Positions 19,166 through 31,710 of a stretch of 64,000 nt of DNA are shown piece after piece (position 1 is the stretch's first letter; every line of letters begins with the position of its first letter). Source of the stretch: Pseudo-nitzschia pungens (taxonomy: Eukaryota > Bacillariophyta > Bacillariophyceae > Bacillariales > Bacillariaceae). Location of the stretch: NCBI GenBank assembly GCA_037355855.1, contig CM074766.1, positions 2,666,001 through 2,730,000 of the forward strand, given 5' to 3'. The position numbers were made by a program, and so were the translations under genes. The notes beneath the pieces were generated by a model. That model was given only the letters and a program-made list of their open reading frames with translations. It did not search any database and was not told where the DNA came from.

Positions 19166-21238
19166 TCAGTCGCTGCCCTCCGGCCGCTGCTTCCGAGCCG
19201 CCGCCGCCGCCGCTCTCTTGGCTTGCTTGCGGAGCGATCGCTCGATCCGCTGCCGCTCCTTTCGGTCCCGGACCTTGCGTTCCTTGAATTTCTTGACGAG
19301 CTCGTCGAAGCCAATGTCCATCAGCTTCCTCCTGGCGAGCCGCGCCGCCTTGGTCACCGGCCCCAGCAGGGCGATCGCGTCCTCGTCCTTGATCTCCGCG
19401 CACTTTTCCAGCGGCCTCCCCGTGAGTTCCTCGGCGGCGTGCACCAGCGCCACGTCCTGCTCCGACACCAGGCTGATGGCCCGGCCCCGGCGTCCGGCCC
19501 GCGCGGTTCTCCCGATGCGGTGGACGTACGAGACGGGGTTCCGCGGCAGCTCGGACTGGAGGACCAGGTCCACCGACGGGACGTCGAGTCCCCGGCTGGC
19601 AATGTCCGTCGCCACCAGGACGCGGACCTGCTGCGACTTGAACTTGGCGAGGGCGGCGAGCCGGCGGTTCTGGGAGAGGAGCGAGTGCAGCGCGACGTTC
19701 TCCACCCCGACCTCGGTGAGGATTCCCGAGACGAGCGCCGCGCGCTCGCAGGTGGCGACAAAGACAATGGTCGACCGGGCCTTTCCCTCGTCGGCGTCGT
19801 TGTCGTTGTCGTCGTCGTCGTTGTCCGAATCGCCTCCCTTACCGAGGGGGATCTTCCGGCCTCCCCTCCAGGCGTGGCGGCCCCTGGAATCCTTGGCCCT
19901 CCCTCCGTTGGAGAGCAGATTGCGGATGACGGTGAGCAGGTAGGCGTCGCGGACCCGCGAGGGCATGAAAATATATTCTTGTTTCAGACCGGCCGGGATG
20001 CGTGGCGTCAGTGCCTCTCGGGTGCGCTTCTTCCGTTCCGCATCGTGTTCGTCGTTCTCGCTGGCTCCGCATTCGGCGGCTCCATCCTTCTCGTCGTCGT
20101 CGTTATCGTTATCGTTATCGTTATCGTTATCGCTATTATTATCGTCACTGTCGTCGCCATCGCTTCCCGCTGGAGATTCGTCGCGTTTTTGTCGCTTCCG
20201 ATGGTTGGCGCTGTCGTTGCCATGGTCGTCGGCCTTGATGACGAATTTCTTTAGGGGCAATCGCCCCTTCCCGGCCCCTGCAATCTCCTCCACGCTCTCC
20301 AGGCTCCGGGTCATGGTGGCGCTGAAGAGCAGTGTCTGACAGATCGTTGTCGTCCTGAAATTGGTATTGGCAGCGGTGTTGTTGGCATTGTTCGAATTTC
20401 CATTCGAATTTCCATTCGAATTTCCGTTTCCGTTTCCGTTCCCGCCCCGATTGCAGTGCAGCAAGAGTTCCGCCACGTCCTTTTCGAAGCCCGAGTGCGC
20501 CGCCAGCAACCGATCGGCCTCGTCCAGCACCAAAAAGCGCACGTGCGCGAGCCTCGGCGGCCTCGGCCCCCGGAGGAGCTCGGCCAGCCTCCCGGGCGTG
20601 GCCACCACAAAGTGCGGCTTGCGGTGCTCCAGAACCGACGACTGCCTGGTGGGGTCCATCCCGCCGACCACCAGCGCGGATTCGACGCCGTAGGAGCTCC
20701 CCAGCGCCAGGACCTGCTGGTGGATCTGCTTGGCGAGCTCCCGGGTGGGGCTCACGACGACGGCGTAGATGCCGTACGGGTCCGACGCCAGCCGGTGCAG
20801 AATGGGCAGGACGAAGGCGGCGGTCTTGCCGCTGCCGGTCGAGGCCAGGGCCAGGACGTGGGCCGAGGGATTGCGGAGCAGAAAGGGGACGATCTCTCGC
20901 TGGACGGGCGTGGGTTTTTGAAAGCCGAGGGCCCGGCAGGTGTCGACGAGGGGCTCGGCCAGGCCCAGGTCTCGAAAGGTGGCCCACGGGGAGAGCGCGG
21001 GAGAAGTGTCGATGTCGATTTGGTTGTCGTTGTCGTTGTCGAGTGGTGGTTGCTGCTGCTGCTGTTTGGTTTGCGGATCGGAATGATCCCGAGCAGTGTT
21101 GGTTCTCGTCGGATCGATCCGTTGGTCGGAGGCCGAGGAAATCTCCTCTTGTTTTCGTTTCAGGAGTTGCAGTTTCGCATTGCGCTCTCTGCTCCCGGTG
21201 TTGTGCGCCCTGTTCTTCTTTCCGAACAACGACGACAT
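19166..21238 (-). CDS. DDX49: DEAD-box ATP-dependent RNA helicase, DDX49/Dbp8 type
   Basis: Single exon, ATG at 21238, 690 aa. DDX49/Dbp8 helicases act in the nucleolus in 18S rRNA and small-subunit biogenesis. All motifs are visible: Q motif GFQKPTPVQ, I ASTGSGKT (132-139), Ia PTRELAKQ, GG, Ib TPGRLAE, II DEAD (239-242), III SAT, V ATDIASRGLD, VI HRIGRTARAG. The Dbp8/DDX49 subgroup is indicated by LASDPYGIYAVVVSPTREL, VVGGMD and KPHFVVATPGRL. It is longer than usual (human about 480 aa) because of a Gly/Asn repeat after the DEAD box, two acidic Asp/Asn runs from microsatellites, and a basic Arg/Lys/Ala-rich tail that looks nucleolar. The start lies 592 bp from the start of the divergent giant gene. 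Confidence 0.93.
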   Translation of the reverse strand: MSSLFGKKNRAHNTGSRERNAKLQLLKRKQEEISSASDQRIDPTRTNTARDHSDPQTKQQQQQPPLDNDNDNQIDIDTSPALSPWATFRDLGLAEPLVDTCRALGFQKPTPVQREIVPFLLRNPSAHVLALASTGSGKTAAFVLPILHRLASDPYGIYAVVVSPTRELAKQIHQQVLALGSSYGVESALVVGGMDPTRQSSVLEHRKPHFVVATPGRLAELLRGPRPPRLAHVRFLVLDEADRLLAAHSGFEKDVAELLLHCNRGGNGNGNGNSNGNSNGNSNNANNTAANTNFRTTTICQTLLFSATMTRSLESVEEIAGAGKGRLPLKKFVIKADDHGNDSANHRKRQKRDESPAGSDGDDSDDNNSDNDNDNDNDNDDDEKDGAAECGASENDEHDAERKKRTREALTPRIPAGLKQEYIFMPSRVRDAYLLTVIRNLLSNGGRAKDSRGRHAWRGGRKIPLGKGGDSDNDDDDNDNDADEGKARSTIVFVATCERAALVSGILTEVGVENVALHSLLSQNRRLAALAKFKSQQVRVLVATDIASRGLDVPSVDLVLQSELPRNPVSYVHRIGRTARAGRRGRAISLVSEQDVALVHAAEELTGRPLEKCAEIKDEDAIALLGPVTKAARLARRKLMDIGFDELVKKFKERKVRDRKERQRIERSLRKQAKRAAAAAARKQRPEGSD

Positions 21239-21830
21239 TCTTCGTTGCGTTCTCTCGTCGGGGTATCGAACCTGGTGGTGACGATGAAGGAGTCGTACCG
21301 GTACAAGAATGCGACCGACTGCTCTCGAGTGGAGTATTGCGTATTGATTGAGTGCGTGAGTCGGCTTTCTTCGTCGAAACGAGGTTGGTGATGAATTTTC
21401 CCGAATTGCGCTCCGAAGTCGTTTTTTGATTTTGAGATTGATTCATTCTTTTGGAAAGCCTTTCGAGAAGATTGCGTATTTTTTTTTTCGATGGCGAAGC
21501 ACGTTTCGTGGAAAGTTGACACGGACAGGCGTTACCATACCTTTCTAAAGGCAGTAGAGTATGGTATGAGTATGTTCCCGGTTCCCGTGGGGCGCCCGCA
21601 TTGTACGGTAGGTTACTCGTACCGTATTTTATTTTTTTTGGGTGTTTCTCGAGATGGAATGAGGATCGAACAGTGTCACAGCGCAGTGCTTCAGAGTAAC
21701 TTAAAATTAATTAGCCTTACTTCACAGTGAGTTACTGGTACTGGTATCCGGTGTCGTGGTAAAGTCGAAAATCCGTTGTCCATTCTCCGATGATCCTTTC
21801 CCGCGGTCCCGTCCAGCATGGAGTTTGACG
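21239..21830. other. Divergent promoter region, DDX49 and giant gene
   Basis: A shared 592-bp intergenic interval. It carries a T10 run at 21480-21489 and TACGGTAGGTTACTCGTACCG-like words at about 21604-21625. The plus-strand frame is open from about 21756, but the first ATG is at 21831. Confidence 0.5.
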
Positions 21831-24800
21831 ATGGCAGCATCCGCAACCGCAAAATCTACCGATGGCAATCCAGCGGTCGGCGATGCGAGGAATGAAGCCG
21901 CAGCCGCAGCCGCAGCCGCAAACGAGAAGGATGAGAACGACGAAAACGAAAACGAAAACGACAATCCAAATCCAAACGAGGACGGAAGTGACGATTGCGA
22001 TTGCGACGAGATCATCACGGTGGGCAGACTCGTCGAAGTGGCGAGCCGGACCTGGCCCGGAATCAACAAGCCCGGTGGGGTCGCCAAGGTGGTGCAGGTT
22101 CACTTTGAGGAGGACACCGACAATAACGAAAACAATAACGAAAACAATAACGAAAACAATAACGAAAACGAAAACGAAAACAACACCAACAGCATTCACG
22201 AGAAAAACAACAAGAAGAAGAACAACAAGAAGAACAAGAATCCGACCCACGTAAATGTCCGATACGTGGTGGGGTCCTCGCGGGAAACCAGGGTGCCCGT
22301 GGAATACGTCACGCTCGCTCCCCAATACGAGGCCCACCGCCACACCCACAATGACAAATACAATCGCAATGGCAATGGCAATGGCAATGGCAGGTACAAC
22401 GGCGTGGCTCCCTCCCTGCGAGACCGGAGCATGCTCCTGGGACGGTGCCTGCGCTGCGGTTCGCTCCGGACGGATTGCGGATCGTGCGATTGGGCCGCGG
22501 AGGAGGAAACCGCCGCGGCGTTCGGTGGGGGCAAGAGCGGGGACGGGGACAAGGACAAACAAAATAGCAACACCAACACCAGCAGCAAGCGAAGCACCGT
22601 CACCGCAAACAAGCCCAGCGAGAATGCGGCATCGACCACGGGGAGGAGGAGGAGGAGGAAACGAAAGGACCAAACACGAACCGGTTCCATCAGTGACGAC
22701 TCTCGATTGCGGGGGGATGATTCTTCTGCTAGCAGCAGCAGCAGCAGCTCCAGCGACAACAATGACGATAACGACGATGACGACGACGACGACGAACACG
22801 ACATGACACGATTGCGACGATTGATTCGTCGGTCGCAACAACGGAGACGGCAGAGAGAATCCTCCGACAAGCGCAGAACCTCCCCGGAACCGTCCGCTTC
22901 CGGAACGAAACCCAAACACGTGAAGACGAATGCGAGTGCGAAGACGCCGTTTCGGACGTTGAGTCGCGATGCTTCGGCCCCCACGAGGTGGCGACGGCGG
23001 TATCCCGTCTTGCTGGACGATTCGTCCTCCGATTCCGATAGCGATTCCGACAGCAATTCCTCCTCTGTTTCGGATTCAAGCGCGCCGAATCCGAGTCTCC
23101 GCCAGGGGGGGGCGACGACCCCCCGACCGCTCTCGCTTCGGGGAAGGCGGAGACTCGGTGGGACCTCCGTGCTGGAATCCCTGTCGGCAGCGACCACGGC
23201 AGCGACCACGGCAGCGACCACGGCAACTGCGACGATCACCGGCAGAACGGACGATGGCGGCAGCGGTTTTTCGGAGGTTGCTCGGGGGACGACGCAGACG
23301 CAGGTGCGGACGCAGACGCAGACGCAAATACGGACGCAGGACACGTACGAAGAGCAACTCCTGGAGCTGGAGGCGCGGGCTCGATTCCAGGCAACAGCAG
23401 CGGCGGCAAAAGGAAGAGGATCGCATCCACCCGTTGATAGAGTTTCCGGCAGGAACGCCCTTTCCGGTCCCCAATCCCGTGCCGATATCCATGCCGATGC
23501 CCATGCCGACGGAGATCCCGACCGGGAATTCATCCAGCCCGAGGGCCGAGAGGCCGCGGAAAACCTGCCGGGGGACACGGAAGACCTGAGCCGATCGATT
23601 CCCTACAGGGACCTCGGATCCTTCTTCGATGCCATGGCGAGCAAGGTGGAGGACGAACTCCTGCCCGACGCGAAGCTCGAGCTGGCGAGCCTCCGCCGCG
23701 AGCTCAAGGCCTTCCGGGACCGGGCCGTTGGAATCCCCGGAGCGGCCTCGTTCCGCAACACCGCTATCACCACCGCTATCACTATCACCACCCTGCTCGA
23801 CCGATTCCACAACCTGTGGGAGGACGTCAAGCGCTCCGTCGTCCGCAACGGGACCGATCAGTGCTCGGCCGCCCTGCGCCGGTTGATGGACGACGACCTC
23901 TACCGCAGGGAACGAAAGAAACACCGCCTCTCCCTGGAGGAACGGAGGCACTGCCGGGGCGCGGCCATCACCGAGGCCCGCAACCTGCGCATGGACGCCC
24001 TGGACGAGGCCGTCGAGGCGTTGGTCCGCGCGCTCAGGGACGCCGTCCGCGAGTGCGAGCGCGAATGCGAATGCGACTCTTCCCTGCGGGCAACCGCGGA
24101 CGCGGAGGAACCAACCGAACAAGGAATGGAAAGCCCGGGGGACGACGACGGCGACGGCGACTCGCACGATCGTGCATTGGACGACAACGATGACTCCGCG
24201 ACGTCGGATTCGTCTTCCGACGGAGACGATGAGTTGGATTTGCTGCCGATCACCGCCATGGCCGTGGCCGCGGACGATGGCAATCCCGGTGGCGGCCCGG
24301 GGCAACTCGATCCGCACCGACACGCGAGTCGCAGCCGGAGGGAAGAACCGCGGCGGAACGGGGCGAAGCGGACCCCCGCTTGCGGGTCGGGGAGCGGGCA
24401 TTCTTCGAATCGCCCAAAAAGGGCGGGGGTGGCAAACTCGACGCGACGGAAATCGACCGAACCAAAATCCGCCGATTCCGCGGCGGGTTCCGACGACCGT
24501 TGGACGAGCGGCGGGAATCCGTCGACCGCGAGAAACCATCGCCGGTCCTCGGCCGGAACGATCCGTCCGGCAACGGACGCGCCCCCGGAATCGGGGACGC
24601 GGAGCTCCGAATCGCGGGGAGTGCCGCCGGCGAGCGCGGAACCGGGTTCGGAAACCGATGCCGCGGAAGACGATGCGCGGTATTCGAATCTTGATGAAAA
24701 CGAAACTGATGAAAACGAAACTGCAACGGCAACCGCAACTCGGAGTGGCCTCCCACGTTGCCCAAAGCCCGCGGCGGCGGTTGGTTCGAAAGGTTCCGAT

Positions 24801-27800
24801 CGAACAGGAACGCGAACCCGAAGCAAGAAACGGAGACGACCCGCGAGCTCGCAGCCATCGTCGTCGCGGAGCGAAACCGTCACTCGCACTCCGGTTCCCC
24901 GCGACGCAAAACGGTCGATTTCGGAGCGAATGCAGGCCTTTCTGGACGCCAACACGAGAAACGGGATGCAAGCATTCCTCGAGGACGGAGCAGAAATGGA
25001 GGTGGAAACAGAAATGGAAATGGAAACACACGATCCCACGAATCAAGGCGAACCCTCCCGTTTTGCCAGCAACAGCGGGCAATCCGGTCGCAACTCGTCT
25101 GCTTCCGAACCAAGGCGCGGAAGGAAGCGTGGCCGGAGCGGTGAAGGCCTCGTCGGTGCGTGGAGTCGAGGGCAGACGAACGAACCGGACGCTGCCTGCG
25201 AGGAACGGCGAGACGACGGGATGCCACGATCGGTTCCGGAACCTCGATTCACATCGTGCGACACGGAAGCTTTGTTTTCGCGGCTGTCGGTGGCTCCCCA
25301 ACCGTCGGAGGATGCTGCGGATTCTGTCTGGGGGGACCGTCGCGTGCCATCCGGTGGGGATAGACTTTGGGAAGAGTTGTTGTCGAAAATGGAAGCAGCG
25401 GCATCGAGCAACCCGGCATCGATGGATTCGCTCTCGGAAAGAGCTCGAAGCATGCTGACGAGTCGCGGAAGCAAAACCATCCAGGAAATGGTTTCTTCGA
25501 ACGATGTCGAATTGTCGCTGCACATACGAACATTTGTTCTGTGTGTTCGTTCTCTGGATTTTGTGCGAGAGGATCGATTGCCCGCTGTCTGGTTCACCAA
25601 GGAACGAAGCCAGTCCTTTGTGGATTTCCTGGTGCTCCAGTTGGTGGATTCGTTGTATTCCTTGAGCTTGCCTTCTGCGTGGGCACTCGATGTCGAAAAC
25701 AAAGAAGCCATCATCCAAACATTGATTCCACTCCGGAACGCACTGGGGTTGCGCATTCCGTTGGTGGAGGCCGTTTCTCGCTGCATCATTCAAAGAATGG
25801 ATTGTCAGCAGTGGAGAAAAAGCCAAAACAATAATCACTTGTTTGTTTCGTCGGTAGACCCGCAATGCTGGATGGAATTTCTCCAGTCGGGTCGAAAATT
25901 CGACAATCCTCCAGGTACGTGGTTTTTGGATTAAGACACACCCGTTCTTTGCTTCGCGACATAAAAGTACTGTACAGGAGGTTTACTAACAGAAAAAAAA
26001 AGTCACCCGATTCCAAAAGCTTGGTCGACTTTGGCCAAGGATAGAGGCGGAGGCGCTTTGGAGGATTCTCGCTTTCACGAGTTCGGCTCGGTCCACCGCA
26101 TCAGACAAATCGATCTTTCGATTGCAACTCGTCTCAAAATTGTTTTCGTCGGGAGTCTTTGCGGCGGGCAATGTCGGCGGAGAACACAAATTGCCTCCGA
26201 GCGAAGCACAGCTAATCGCTTGCCAGCGAGAAGTTGGATATTTTACCACTCTTTTGCGAAAAGGCGTCCTGGACCATCTTCCGAAAAGCGATTCGATGCT
26301 CGTGAAGCTGATCCAGCATTCGTTGCAGTTGCAATCGGATTCGTACAAGGATAATGATTGCGCTCGCGCCTCTTGTCTCCCGGATGCAGGTGATGACGCG
26401 ATTGCAAAGAAAATGTCACCCGTGTTCTGGAAAAGAACACATCCACTCTGCTTCGCCTCGAGCGAAGCAGAGCATTGCAAGGTCTCTGTATCCGACTTTC
26501 CCTTTGATCAATTCCATAAAGAGCATGATGCAGCCTACAAAAAATTGCTATACCCCTCGTCGAAGATGTTGCTGCGCTGTCTATCTCTCGTTTTGAGCTG
26601 GATTGCTCGTGTCTCACCAAAAAAGGTCCGCCAAAATAGACTGGTGAATTCACTGAAAGCGCTACAGAATGATCTGTTGAAAGAAGCTAACGAGCTTTCC
26701 AAACAGTCCGCGAAAAAGATAGGCACTGCTTTTGAAGATGCATTCTCTGTAAAACCATCGGTCGAAGTAGGGGTCGGATCAGAAAGGATAGCCATTTTCA
26801 AGCAAGAAGCGGCATCGTACTTCCAGATATTTCTTTTTTTAACCTTGAAGAACAAAAACAAGTCTGCTTTATCACAATCGGTTTGGGACAATATGTCCGA
26901 CGAGGGAATGAAAGAAAAACAAGGCGACATCATCAACCTTTGTGAGAATAAGAGGAAATACAAAGGAGATGCGTATCGATTGTTTGCAACAGCAAAGATC
27001 ATGACCACGCTTCTTCTTGTTCAAATAAACGCATCTCCGTGGCATTTAGGTTTTGGCACAACAGTTTCGAGACTTTTCGCCTACAATACGACACCTGAGA
27101 GCGGAAACATTTCATTTGTCATGTGTGGTATCTTTGGGTGCCTGGACTGTCTTTGTGATCTTGCTGTAGGCCCTCAAGTGTTTGCGCACTTTTATGAAAT
27201 CATCATTTTGGCTTTTGCCAACCTTACAGCAGCCATGATGAGAGGAGAGAGATTCGTTGGTGGGGATCACATTAATGTCTCGTGTTTCAATCCCGTTCTG
27301 GTCAAATGCATCAAAATGCATCTAACGTCATCAAAAGCCTCGCATGAAAGTTTTCATCTTGGTTTGTGTCTATCTTTGATCCGAATGGTTCAAACGTTCC
27401 TTGGAATGCAATCTAGTGTAGCTGGAACATCTTCAGAAAGCGCTACGGAATCTGCGATGCACCAACGTGAGACAACAACTGACAACGAAAATAGCGATGA
27501 CATGTGGGGAGAACTTGATGATTCAGATTTTGCAGCATTGGATTTGGGATGTGGCGAGCAGAAAAGCAAAAAAGACCCGAGTGAAAACCTTCTGTGGGAA
27601 CTTTTGTCTGACGCACTCGACCAGTCGAAGGTAAGCAAAGACAACAGAATGAGGATCTATTTGGTTGTTACCGATAAGTATCGTCGCTAAAAGTAACGTT
27701 TTCGTTTGTTCTCAGCCTTCCAGAAGATATGCCATCCTTGGAAGCACTTCAACCATGACAAATTTGTCGAAATTCCAGTTGAGTTCGATCGGCAAGTTTC

Positions 27801-30037
27801 TAATTGCTGAGAGAGTTAATGAAATCTCTGATTGTTTCTCTACTGCGATCGCTTCCGCTAAAGTAAATCATGAAGCTTCTTTTGAATTGAAAGCACTTGT
27901 TTCGAAATGGATAAAACCATTCTATCGAGATGATGAAGATTCCCAGTTCTCCTCAAGAATTGCAACAAAACTGTCGTTGGAATTATGTTCACTCTCAGAA
28001 AAGTCTCCAACGTGTCAGAATTTCGTCGTCGATCACGCAGAATATATACTGTTCAACTTTCTGATTGAGCTGATGAATTCAAGTCGACTGGAGAAATTCC
28101 CCTCATGCAACTTGGAGAGAATTGAAGAAACCTCTGGAAAAGCTGGAACGGAGCAAGCACTACTTGTGCTTGATCTATTGAATGACAGCTCTTTTCAAGA
28201 CATCGATGAAGGCTTTCAAGGAACGGCCCTGCGCAAGCTTCAAAACAAACGTCGAAGAAAGGCCTCTGAGATGTGGGACTTCTGTTCAAAGCTTGGGACT
28301 GCTTTCTCGAAGAACTTGTCGCCCGATTCTGCGCTATTAACAACGGTTGGACACACAATATTAGACATCGATCGTGATCTGCTTCAAAAGTACCATTTCT
28401 TGGATGATCTGATATCGTTGGAGAATGAAATGTTCAAAATTTTTCGGATGTTACGCAATATTATATCTTACACTGCGACAAATGATCACAGCTTTGTTTC
28501 CCTTGAGAGGACATCTGCTTGCTCACTGTTGCTGCTTGCGAATCATATCCTCAGGATTGCGCAGAGTTTGAAATACAGTGACCAGATTAGCAGTGACGGG
28601 GAGTATAAGAAAGCTACACTCTCGGAGCTTCTTTCCTCGTTTGTCGAGGTTTTTGTGTCGTTGAGTTCATGGATCCTCCGAGAAGGCGCAAAGAATCAAT
28701 CAAAGGCGTGGTCGTTTCTCCAGACATATCTACGGGATCGTCTTTTCTCTCCGATTTTGAGAAACCAGTCGCTAGACCCAACAATAGCGCTACAAGAGGT
28801 TATTGTTTCTGCAAGATTTGTGCTCGAACGTCCCTACGGCGAAGTGGTATCACTACCGCATGTCAATTGCGCTGGCCTTGTGGGTTGTGCTAAATATCTG
28901 CAAGGTCATTTCTTCCCTTGCATCCTTCGACGAACCAAACAGCTATTCATGTCTACAGCATTGAATCAGCAGAATCTTGGTCTTCAGAATGCAATATTGG
29001 AAGGCGTGATGGGGTGTAGTGACGATCTTGAAGAAGTTACGTCGTGGAGAGTTGGGATGACGTTTCCACTGGGCAAAAGTCGATTGCTTGGAAGTAGATT
29101 TGTTTGGCCGTATAGCAGTCCGATCCAAAAGCAAATCGATGAATATCTAGAATTTGTTGAGGAGAAAATTACTTCGTCATGCGAAAGCGGTAGTTGGTGG
29201 AATAGTATGAATGCGATGAAGAAGTCCTTCCTGAAAAACCACTTGCTTCCACGATTACATTCTAGCTCCATGGGAATTCCAAAAAAACGAAGAATCCTTC
29301 TGCTTTTGAACTATATGCTTGAATATGATTCTCAAAGACCTTCAGGTAATGTTGGTCGTAATACATTGCAGAGATGGATGGACTTGCATGTAATTCGCGA
29401 TATTGTCAAGGCAATAAGATGGAACATACACAAGTGCCTCATGCAATACTCTGTGGACAATGATCTTGCTCGCGTTTCATTTTCATCTTCAATGCATTTA
29501 GCCAACGCGGTGCTCCTCCTGGAAGCTGAAGAACAAAATCTCCTTTGTTGGAGTCAGGTGACAATACAGGGGGTCAAAGGAAAGACGATACTTGACTTGT
29601 CTAATATGGAAATACTTGGTTCATATATATGGATATTTTTCCAGTGGCTTCAAGCTCTTGGGGTCATCGTCATCAATTGGAATGAGTGTGGTGGCACCGC
29701 TGGAATGGAAAGTATCACATCACTGCGCAAACATTGGCAGAAAACCCAATGTTGTCGATATGGTGGATTGGATGAAGAACACCTCAATCTAGATGAGTCA
29801 AAAAGTTTGGAAGCATGGGACCGTCTGTTGATAGACTTTGAAGACCTTGCTTTCCCCTCAAAAATCAAGAAACATTCAAATGAAGTCATTAACATTTACG
29901 CGAAGAGTTCGATCAAACGTCCGCATCCAGATGAATTAGAGGGGGGACCGTCTCCATCATGGAAACCGTGGATTCCTTCTACAGCAGTGAAGAGGAGTTT
30001 AAAGGAGCTGATGGCTACAATTCTTTTGACTTCCTAG
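21831..30037 (+). CDS. Giant protein with Tudor-like head and helical tail, function unknown
   Basis: Three exons, 21831-25914, 26003-27630 and 27716-30037, with agreeing phases (1, then 0); about 2,677 aa. I do not recognise the whole protein. Residues about 65-165 look like a Tudor/chromo-type barrel (GRLVEVASRTWPGINKPGG, then VNVRYVVG and VPVEYVTLAP) split by an Asn/Lys insert. A C-x2-C-x6-C-x2-C knuckle (RCLRCGSLRTDCGSCDW) follows at about 203-220. About 1,000 disordered residues with Ser/Asp runs, RGRKRGR-type basic patches and one helical segment (about 600-770) come next. From about 1,180 to the end the protein is folded, helical and free of low complexity. The shape (disordered head, long helical tail) recalls Mms22/Mus7 repair scaffolds, but no motif proves this. 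Confidence 0.8.
25915..26002 (+). other. First intron of the giant gene
   Basis: 88 bp, CCAG|GTACGT...AAAAAAAAG|TC, phase 1. The other possible acceptor nearby (CTAACAG) breaks the frame. Confidence 0.8.
27631..27715 (+). other. Second intron of the giant gene
   Basis: 85 bp, GAAG|GTAAGC...GTTCTCAG|CC, phase 0, with an in-frame stop inside. Confidence 0.88.
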
Positions 30038-31130
30038 AATTCATTGAAAATGAGGGCAGCTGGATAACATGAAAAGAAGCTAGAGAAAATGTCTGTAGCG
30101 TTTTTTTCAAACTTTGATTGATTGGCAAATAAGGAAACAACAACAACAGCTTGGGCATACAAATGTGATGATGACATGATGCTCTCTGGGTGAGAGAGTC
30201 TGAAAGGATTCACCTCTTTTTTTTGATGCAGCAGTACTAACCCTCCTGGGCAAAAAACAGGGCCCAGCAAAAATTGACTTTCAGGGGACAAGGAGAACTA
30301 CTAAAGAAGCATTACTAAATATATCTATTTTGATTTTTAATATTAGAGTAAGAATTTCTGAATATTGAATATCGATGGGATATTTAATGTCTTGTACAGA
30401 TATATAACAATAGAATGAGATTCAGGGCTATCCTTCTTATCAAGTGTTATACTACAGGGGAAACGGGGATCAGATTTTTGGAAACCAGGCACCTCCCTAA
30501 AACCTATCATGGTAGTGATAAATAGTAGTAATATTTAAAGTAGTAGTGTTAAAAATAAAAGGCATTACTATTTAGCACCTTCACTTTCTAGGGGCTTTGT
30601 TTTCTAGGTTGGAGCAACCAATAACAACTTTGATCACCCTGAACATTGAAAGAAGCCTTTGGGTTACAATTATTCTTGTCTCTATAGGCACAACTTTTCA
30701 CTTTGAAGATTGTAAATAAACAAAAATTTTACTTCATTATCACACCAAGCAAGAATTTCTTGTAGATTGCTTGTGGTGTGAGTTTCTAGCCCATGTGCAC
30801 AATAGTTTGCATGATGTTACATTCACTTCAGTCCACAAAATTGTAAGATCCAGGAACTAGCAATGGCCCACTTTGCAGCATTGTAGAAAGAACGCTGGTC
30901 AACAGAGGGTGGTTGTAGTTCTTGCTCTAAACACCATCATTCCAAAGGCTTGAGGGAGTACAGTTGAAAACTAAAAGGAAGCAATAGCTTATCCTTTGCT
31001 TCCCTTGTGATGTTACCCAGTGTCAGTGCTATCAAGTTTGGATCTCAACATCACAGAACTTAAGCAATTGCCCAAAATACCAACAATACTCAAGAAGTGG
31101 CTGTAATACAAGTACCAAAGTGCTTCATCA
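30038..31130. other. Gene-poor AT-rich DNA
   Basis: No frame with supportable content. The base composition is clearly more AT-rich than the flanking genes, which fits decayed transposon DNA, although I identify no element. Confidence 0.5.
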
Positions 31131-31258
31131 GCTACACTCCAGCTACAGCTACACTCCAGCTACAGCTACAGCTACACTCCAGCTACAGCTACAGCTACAG
31201 CTACAGCCACAGCTACAGCCACAGCTACAGCTACAGCTACAGCTACAGCTACAGCACT
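31131..31258. repeat. CAGCTA hexanucleotide array
   Basis: Tandem AGCTAC units with CACTCC and AGCCAC interruptions, about 21 copies. Confidence 0.92.
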
Positions 31259-31422
31259 ACCTTGAGGTGGCTTACATGAGGAGTGGATGGTGAGAGAACT
31301 GCTGGTCCTCAGCATTGACAAAAGGAGTAACAGGCAGGAGGACAGCTGACAGGGTGCTGGTGTGAGTCCATGATAGAGCAGAATGCTCTACTCCTGCAGA
31401 TAAATCCACTGAAGCCTGCACT

Positions 31423-31710
31423 ACTATGATGCTATGGTGATGCTATGGTGATGCTATGGTGATGCTATGGTGATGCTATGGTGATGCTATGGTGATGCTA
31501 TGGTGATGCTATGGTGATGCTATGGTGATGCTATGGTGATGCTATGGTGATGCTATGGTGATGCTGTGATGCTGTGATGCTGTGATGCTGTGATGCTGTG
31601 ATGCTGTGATGCTATGATGCTATGATGCTGTGATGCTATGGTGCTATGGTGCTACTATGATGCTACGGCGCTATGATGCTATGACGCTATGACGCTATGA
31701 CGCTACGATA
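31423..31710. repeat. GATGCTATGGT / GATGCTGT satellite
   Basis: About a dozen perfect 11-bp units (GATGCTATGGT) at 31425-31562, then 8-bp GATGCTGT and GATGCTAT units to about 31640, then GCTATGAC variants. A nested shift from 11-bp to 8-bp period by loss of three bases is visible. Confidence 0.92.

Noticed and set aside
21732..22919. 395-codon minus-strand frame with long Val/Ile/Phe runs
   Set aside because: Complement of Asn/Asp/Glu microsatellites in the giant gene. The apparent membrane segments are artefacts of those repeats.
23076..25865. 929-codon open frame on the minus strand
   Set aside because: Antisense of the giant gene's GC-rich first exon. Its Arg/Pro/His-rich reading has no domain, and the plus strand has agreeing exon phases.
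31131..31710. CRISPR-like spaced repeats
   Set aside because: The units are contiguous simple repeats without unique spacers, in a eukaryotic genome.
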